Position numbers and translations under genes: made by a program
Shown here: piece by piece, positions 57,501-64,000 of the stretch
How the letters are laid out: each line of letters begins with the position of its first letter
Numbering within the stretch: position 1 is the stretch's first letter
The notes under the pieces: generated by a model
What the model saw: only the letters and a program-made list of their open reading frames with translations
What the model was told of the DNA's origin: nothing
The model's database searches: none
From: Hypericum androsaemum
Lineage: Eukaryota > Streptophyta > Magnoliopsida > Malpighiales > Hypericaceae
DNA length: 64,000 bases
Assembly (NCBI GenBank): GCA_963995505.1
Contig: OZ023184.1
Span: 19,652,228 to 19,716,227 of the forward strand
Direction of reading: 5' to 3'

Positions 57501-58349
57501 CTCTCATCATGTGCTCTTCTCGTGTGGGTTAACTATGGAAACTCTACAAATAACTTTGTTTTATTTGTGGTCTGATCCAACTCAAACTTTTTCGGCCCAA
57601 GGTGGGGCAATTTGGCTCAAGTTGGGTTGAAAAAGAAGCAGAACCTTTTTCGCAACTTTTTTCGCCCTTCGCTCGTAAGACGAAGTTGCAGTCGCAAACA
57701 CTGGCATTTGATTACAATTGGTGCAGGTGGGAGAACGGAACTAATGTTATTGCATGTGGTTTGTACCATATGGACAACACAAGTTGGTGTCTGTGCCAAT
57801 TGAGTGTACTTTTGTTGTCGTCTTGCTGGGTGAGAGAGTGGTTTTACTTGGGAAAGATAAAACCAAAACAAGCAAAGTTCGCTCCACTTGTCTCACCATG
57901 TTTGGTAAGATGACGGCGTTCCGTATTTCTATTTATAGGTTACGTGATTTTCCGAATTCGAAATAGTTACTGGTCCAACTAATTAAAATGTCTGTTTTTT
58001 TAGGACAATTAAAAAGTCTGTTAGGACTAATAATACGACCTAGAAGTATTTAACCTTATAGTTTTCCATGGAGAGAAAAGAGTACCGAGAAAGGCAAATT
58101 AAGTTCAGAATGTTACTAAAAAATTACAATTTGACAATAGATAAGCTTGAAAATTTCTATTACAGTGTAAAAAAAACAAATCCGCTTGACATGTGGTACA
58201 CATCTTCTTCGGATGATAATTAATTACCAAATACTTTCGGCTTGTCCTAACCATCGGTGGATAACGTCTTAATAATTTATCTGCCAATCACGGGCACGTA
58301 CCTGACGACTTCCGACTTTGACCCCAAACCTATATATCCGGTTTTTTAC
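57501..58349. other. intergenic DNA
   Basis: Overlapping short open frames at 57600-57970 are of balanced composition but resemble no family I know. The rest is AT-rich. Confidence 0.35.
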
Positions 58350-58965
58350 GATGTTTTTAAAACCGACCCAAAAGGTGATCCAAAATTTTTAAAATTTTTG
58401 GTTTGTTCGGTCTGACCGGTCGGGCCACTGGTCAAACTGAAACTTCTATTTTATATTAATACTATTAAATAAGGTTTAATAAATTTAATTTAGCATAAGA
58501 ATGATAAAATAACAAATAAGTTCAAATATTTAGCAACTTAGTTATACAATTTATCCAAACGAAGTCTTCAAACATGAACTAAACAATTTTAAAAGTACAA
58601 GAAGATGATTATACAAGTTTTCTTGTTCGACATATTAGTCCAATTCGCTTGACTTATTTGACATATTATCGAGAATTGTTAAAAAGATAAATTTTTTGTG
58701 ATCCAAAAGTGATGTACACGCTCCGCGCGTGGAAGTTGAGATTTTGTTTCTAAATTAAATCTGATAAAATGAAAAAAATAAACACAAATCTTTCTGATCG
58801 GGGCAAACCGGGTCATCTGAAGCACCTGACCATGTGGTCCGACCAAATTTTGGCATGTCGAACTGCTTGCTGGGTTTTAGACAATAATCGACCAGGATTT
58901 GATCCCCATTAGTGGTCTGACCGATTAGACCATTGGTCGGACCTCAATTTTTAAAACATTAGTTT
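58350..58965 (+). repeat. member of the GGTCCGACC-ended repeat family (copy 2)
   Basis: The left end ATGTTTTTAAAACCGACCC is matched by the inverted right end ATGTTTTAAAAATTGAGGTC. GACCGGTCGGGCC-like motifs occur near both ends. The internal block TTGACATATTATCGAGAATT pairs with the inverted block of copy 1. No coding capacity. Confidence 0.55.
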
Positions 58966-59179
58966 TTTAGAGTGGAGTATTATAAAATTCTATTTGAACC
59001 TTTACTCTTTGTTTTTTAGGGAAAAACCTTTACTCTTTGTTGGTGAGTAAATTTATGGTTGTTTTCATACCAAGTGACCATTAATTTTTAAATAAAATCT
59101 AGATTTACTGCCTACGAATTCTAACTGGGCTTTTTTGCTGGGCCATTTATGTAGAGCTGGGCCTAACTTCAGTTTGCTT

Positions 59180-60138
59180 GAAATGGGTTACTAAAGAAAC
59201 CCATTAATCAAATTTGACCGATGGGCTAGAGATCCCAGCCTGCCCTTTCAAAAGTTGAAAAAGAAATTATCATCCAGAGATCTCTGCCTACTTTTTATTT
59301 GAATACCGACGGCTCTTCAAAGGGCAACCCGGGCCCAGCGGGATGCGGTGGTGTCTTTCGAGATGAAAAAGGAACCTTGTGCCTGGGTTTCCACAAGAAG
59401 ATAGGCATATGTTTTTTTTGGTGAAAATGGTGAGTGCATAGCACTCATGCATTGAAATCAGTAAATTACAGCGTCTGGTACATAGCATAAGTCCTCTGCT
59501 AACAACGATACGCAGCTGTCCGGGGGATCAACTAACACCTGCAACCCATCCGGACAGTCAAAGAGCAAGGTTGGCTAAACGGTCAGCTAACCTATTACAC
59601 TCTCGACGACAAAACACGACTTCTACCCGCCCTAGAGGATAGAATAAGTCTCTACAGTTTTTCACGAAGGTGAAGAGTGGGTTCTCTCTTGCCACTCTCT
59701 CGGTTAAGTACCTCACTACAAGTGGCGAGTCACACTCGACAACAAGGTTAGTTTGGGCAATTTGGTACGGGCTTCACATAGCCAGACAAAAAAGTATCAG
59801 AGGTTAGTTGTGGAATCAGATTCACAGCTCGCCATCAGGTACTTAACCGAGGGGATTGCAAGGGGCAACTCGCTGTACTCCCTCGTGAACAAATGCAGAG
59901 ATCTGATGCGGCGTTCAGGCCAAATCGAGGTTTTTTTTTTCGTAATAGAGAGTGTAATAGGGTAGCTGATAGGCTAGTTACTCGGGCACTTGAATTCCAG
60001 GAGGGTATTCAGGAACTAGTCCGCCCTCCGGATTTGCTGTATTCCCTTCATTGAGAAGGACGTAGAGTTTATTTCCGCTTGTTATGTTGAGTTAAATGAA
60101 TGGAAGGATGCAAGATCCACCACTTCCACCAAAAAAAC
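59180..60138 (+). mobile_element. LINE 3' end with RNase H-like domain, interrupted
   Basis: NTDGSSKGNPGPAGCGGVFR (59304-59363) is the start of the plant LINE-associated RNase H domain. The frame reaches GFHKKIGIC near 59410. It resumes after a minus-strand insert with LVWAIWYGLHIARQKSIRG, then, after a frameshift, LVVESDSQLAIRYLTEG and VNKCRDLMRRSGQIE. The tail RVADRLVTRALEFQE continues in a shifted frame to about 60054. The 3'UTR ends CCACTTCCACC plus seven A at 60132-60138. No upstream reverse transcriptase is present, so the copy is 5'-truncated. TSD not found. Confidence 0.7.
59412..59755 (-). mobile_element. second LINE 3' end in opposite orientation, nested
   Basis: Read on the minus strand it begins LVVECDSPLVVRYLTERVAR, continues NCRDLFYPLGRVEVVFC and NRLADRLANLAL to a stop. 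A 3'UTR and a terminal A run follow (eight T at 59412-59419 on the plus strand). It is homologous to, but clearly different from, the RNase H tail of the element around it. It is strongly 5'-truncated. No TSD was identified. Confidence 0.65.
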
Positions 60139-61868
60139 CTACGCTTTATTTAAGGTGGACAAATTTTGTCTAAACTTTTTATTTAAAAAAATGTTTTAAC
60201 AAGGAATTTGTCAACTATTTTAACTAACAAGTCAACTTCATCACCTGAAATTACGACGTTGAAATTATAGTTCGGTATACGATCACTTATGTTGTGCTTG
60301 CATGACTCGTGACACGTTCATATACATTTCTTTAAAGAGACAAATTGAATGAATTCCACGTAAATTATACATGACTCGTTCAAAATGAGTTAAGAGTTCT
60401 TCATCCACTCATTATCTTGAACAATATCATGCAAATATATTATATGCAACTGCCAATTATTTTTCTAGCTTTTTTCCGTTGGTTGATCCACGGTTCACCT
60501 TTAGGCCAAGACAATTATTGTTTTATTTCTCATCAATAACACACAAAAGCAGAATTTTCCACGTTGACAATTGAATAAGTAGTGCATGTCCAGCTAAAAA
60601 CCTTGCTGTTGGCCAAATGCTAGAGACATGATTGACCTTTACTTTATTTTTTTTTTTTGAAAAGTGAACTTTGCTTTATTATGCTATTATTATGGGCCGC
60701 ACTTCTTCTTGATCTTTTTTTTACGAAAGGATGACCGAGAAGACTCTCATTCATAAAGGCGAGATTTAGTAAATATAATAAGAGTGGTAGTTATAGAATA
60801 TTTCACGGACTTCTAGAATTCAAATCCTGATAAGTTCTAATTATTTAATGTAAGAATTTATTTTTAAAAAATAAGAGTGATATTGACAAATATCATCTCC
60901 TTTGAAAGGTCTCGTTCATCTCGCACTTGTTTATAATGAAATTCAACACAAATTTTCTATGTAACTTGTAAAATTATTATTTACTATTAATAAAAGTTTA
61001 CTTATAAAAAAAATACCAATACCTTCTCTACCACGAGTATAATGTGGTTCGACACAAGTTACACCTTTTTCCGCTTCACTCACTTTTTACTTTTCAAATA
61101 TTCTCTTTTCAAGCAACTACCATATATATGGTTCTAGCTTAAATAAAGATATTGAGTTCAAAAACGGTCTGTACACAAACCTTGATAAAATAGTTTTGTC
61201 GTCTTTTATTATCCGATTTGACTCGAAAAACAAACGTAGTTCGAGTAAAAAAACGTTCACTTTCCGAGATTTCGTTAAGATTTGATTAGTTGCTTACAAT
61301 TGATTACATTGCCACCTTCATCGATCAGTAATTGGGAATAAAGCGGTCGTACACCCAAATTTATCTCTTGTGATAAGGCACATGTAATAATGCACTCATG
61401 AGGTTGACATGAACGGTCCAGGACCATGGAGATGAATAGGCATATCATTTTCATATCTCTATTCAATATCTAGTAATAAAAATATCGTATCAAAAGAAAT
61501 TAGAGTAACGGCATAATGATCTTTCCATACGAGGTGTGAATATTTCGTTCATTGATTTTTTTTAAATGTAAGAGAGAGACGAAATAAATCATGCAAGGCC
61601 CACGGAAATTGTTTGTTGAATTATTGAAAATAACAATTCATATTTGTGAAGGAGTGTTATAAAATAGATATGTTCTTTATTTTCATCTTTTAATATTAAT
61701 AATAAAGCACTATCATGTTCTATTTAGTGATAACTCTCAAATGTTGTCTTTTACATTTCTAATGTTTGAACTTAAATTCTTTTTGGTAAATCAATTCTCT
61801 TGTAAGTTATACCAACCAATAAAATGTATACTTGTAAGTTGTAAGTTGTAGCATGCAGATTCGCTGGA
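60139..61868. other. AT-rich intergenic DNA
   Basis: No gene or bounded repeat recognised. Confidence 0.45.
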
Positions 61869-61876
61869 CGAATAAG

Positions 61877-62599
61877 TAGGGATGACAGAAATACCCATAC
61901 TCTGAGGGTCGGACCCTATCCTTACTCTACGGGTCTAGGGTATGTTGATTTTGACTGGGTCTAGGATAGGGTATGGGTATGGATCCATATTTAGAGGTAG
62001 GGTCTAGGGTATGGTATGGTATGAATCCATAGCTAGACCATGTGGGTCGGACCCTACCCTTACATTTTTACCCTATTTTAGACTCTACCCTAATTAGACT
62101 CTAGTTAGACCCTTATTAGACCGTATTGATAATATATATAATATACTTTACAGTTAACTTTAACATATTTATTATGTTATTCCATAACTAACTCAAAAGA
62201 TATCGTGAATGATGGATCATTAGAAGCTGACATGTATATTTTTCTTTTGTTGAATAGTTTATATACTTCAAACTCTAAAAAAAAATCTTGGACTATTGAA
62301 ATTAAATTACAAATTTTGATGTTTCATCAATTTTCTATTGAATGTTGATGTGTAGCGTAGTAAATGTCTTGAATTTATTTCAATTTTATATAAAAATTAA
62401 GTTTTGATTAAAAATTATCAAAATGCAAAATGTTAAAGGGTCGGACCCTGCAGACCCTGGGTCTCCAGGAGGGTAGGTTATGAATCTAACAATAAAAAAT
62501 TTGTAGGATCGAAGGTAGGGTATGGGTCCATCCAAAAAAACTAGGATATGGGTAGGGTCCTATCAATACCATGCCCTACCCTACTCATTGACATCCCTA
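61877..62599. mobile_element. non-autonomous hAT element (723 bp)
   Basis: TIRs TAGGGATGACA (left) and TAGGGATGTCA (inverted right) are flanked by a perfect 8-bp TSD CGAATAAG (61869-61876 and 62600-62607). Both arms are rich in GGGTCGGACCC and GGGTAGGGTATGGG motifs. No transposase. Same TIR type as 42171-42704. Confidence 0.85.
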
Positions 62600-62791
62600 C
62601 GAATAAGTAGTTTGTCAAATCAACGGTAGGTTAAGATCTGGATTATTTGATTTTTTTACTTTCAGAAATCTTTGTTTTGTTTTTTAAATATTTACTTATT
62701 TAGTAGACTGAATAAAAATAACCGATAAGAAACAAGATAATATTTCCAGAAAATATGACAATGAAAAATAAGAAAATTCGTAAAATAATTT

Positions 62792-63265
62792 CCAAGGTTT
62801 TCAAATACAACCCGGAGGTCGACCAGGATTTTGGGCCGAACCCCAGGTCAATCAGTCCGACCAATTGGACTACTAATCAGACCGATACTTTTTATATATA
62901 AAAATATTTTTTAATTAAAATTTTGATTACCCCAGCCAAAATATCCGACTAACCCTAATTTTTTGGTTCAACCTTACAAAAAATCCTAAAAAAGAGAAAA
63001 TATCTGACCAAACATAATTTTTCTCTTTTTATTAGGTTTGGTTGATTTTTTTTTGTCAAAATATTCGACAAATTCTGATTCTTTTGTTCAACCTTACGAA
63101 CCAGAAAATATGGAGTCAAAAATTTGGTCAAACTGCCAAGTCCGACCATTTTTTGGGCAGTTGGTAAGGTTGGCAATTTTTTGACCAAACTCAGTACGCT
63201 CTTCTGACCGAATCACAGTCCGACCAGTCAGACTGCCGGTCGGACTGCGTATTTAAAAACCATGG
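62792..63265. repeat. member of the GGTCCGACC-ended repeat family (copy 3, 474 bp)
   Basis: The ends CCAAGGTTTTCAAATAC and inverted CCATGGTTTTTAAATAC match at 15 of 17 positions. The direct 6-bp flank TAATTT is found on both sides. GGTCGACC and CAGTCCGACC motifs lie next to both ends. No coding capacity; probably a MITE-like element. Confidence 0.55.
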
Positions 63266-64000
63266 TAATTTCAACTCCCCAATACAACACCCTATACTCT
63301 CACCTCTTTTCCCCAATCCAGGATTAAAAAGTATTCTTTATTAGATTAAAAACGCCAAAAATACCTTGTTTGAAAATAAAATTGAAACAAAGGATTTTAA
63401 GGGGAAAGATTGAAACACAGTGAACCTACATATTAGAACTAAGAGTCTATTTTAGATATAATTCTTCTTGTGATATAAAGTCCTAGTGAATTACATCATC
63501 ATATTTTTAGTTATATTCATTAATTAATTTAAATTTGAGATAGATAAGAATTAAGATCTTTAAAAAATATAAAATTTTCTCAATAAATATTTAACACTGT
63601 TATATTTTTAATAGTTCGAATTAGGTTCTAGTCAGCAATTTAGCAGCCATGCAGCCGACAGCTGGAAGATATTATTATTTTTCGCCAATCAAAGACATTG
63701 GATTCTTTCATCGGAAGAGGGATAGGTTGATGATGTGCCTCCCAATCCTGGTCCCCAAAACTTTTTTTTATGTTCTTTGAGGAAATTATCTTCTTGGTCC
63801 GCTACTTTTCAATTTCTTTGGATAATATCTTCTGAACTAATTAAAACATGACGTGGATGTCCCAATTTCCGAACTAACCCCTTTTTATAAGTACACATTA
63901 AATTGATGATAACTTATATAAGGATGTGTGGAAAAAGTTTCACACAGTTTGATTTGAGATAAACAAACGTACGAGAAAAAAAATTTAATTACACCCTATT
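63266..64000. other. AT-rich intergenic DNA at the right edge
   Basis: Nothing recognised. Confidence 0.45.

Noticed and set aside
57602..57966. Cluster of overlapping 60-103 codon frames
   Set aside because: No start context, splice signals or protein similarity; several frames open at once suggests composition.
1..64000. tRNA, rRNA, snoRNA, microRNA or CRISPR loci
   Set aside because: I scanned for T-arm (GGTTCGANTCC) patterns, conserved rRNA blocks, well-known miRNA sequences and regularly spaced repeats; none was convincing by eye. A tRNAscan-SE/Infernal run would settle this.

Overview
This is a 64 kb piece of a dicot nuclear genome. The evidence is intron-rich genes with GT-AG junctions, protein families found only in land plants (HD-Zip I, type III sucrose transporter, PRE-type HLH, plant kelch F-box), AT-rich intergenic DNA and a dense load of plant retrotransposons, MULEs and hAT elements. 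I cannot name the species. There is no sign of bacterial, phage or CRISPR content.

Five host genes are supported. (1) 321-978 (-): exons 1-2 of an ATHB13-type HD-Zip I transcription factor; its last exon lies off the left edge. (2) 10255-14697 (-): a complete 14-exon sucrose transporter of the SUC3/SUT2 class, 599 aa. (3) 16060-18075 (-): a four-exon RRM protein of the BPA1 (binding partner of ACD11) type, 242 aa. (4) 20452-21348 (-): a two-exon atypical HLH protein of the PRE (paclobutrazol resistance) family, 95 aa. (5) 54826-56118 (+): an F-box/kelch-repeat protein of 430 aa with an intronless CDS and a probable 5'UTR intron. An unidentified 130+ codon ORF lies at 18732-19190 (-). The genes are independent transcription units. 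Four of the five lie in the first 22 kb; from 22 to 54 kb I found no host gene.

The rest is largely mobile DNA, and many insertions can be bounded exactly by target-site duplications (TSDs) read in the sequence. These are: a solo LTR (2622-4163, TSD AGTCA) inserted in a ~110-bp tandem repeat; a LINE with both ends and an ORF1 but no ORF2 (5546-8236, TSD ATATATCTAGA); a Pack-MULE carrying exostosin-like and kelch-like fragments (23862-24742, 9-bp TSD); a 2.7 kb MULE with a transposase missing its catalytic core and a second, antisense zinc-finger ORF (34432-37125); an internally deleted Copia element with two LTRs (39147-40966, TSD GCTAA); a short retroposon (41097-41574, 14-bp TSD); two non-autonomous hAT elements (42171-42704 and 61877-62599); a second copy of the first solo LTR (44762-46323, TSD ATACA) nested inside another solo LTR (44479-47198, TSD TTCAT); a GGTCCGACC-ended repeat family (three copies); and two LINE 3' ends in opposite orientation, one inside the other (59.3-60.1 kb).

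The most unusual items are the ORF1-only LINE, the two gene-bearing MULEs, the GC-palindrome module that differs completely between two copies of one solo LTR, and a 23-bp minisatellite at 48.3 kb. I see no convincing new multi-gene system. All exon joins were derived by reading splice consensus and protein continuity, without transcript evidence.
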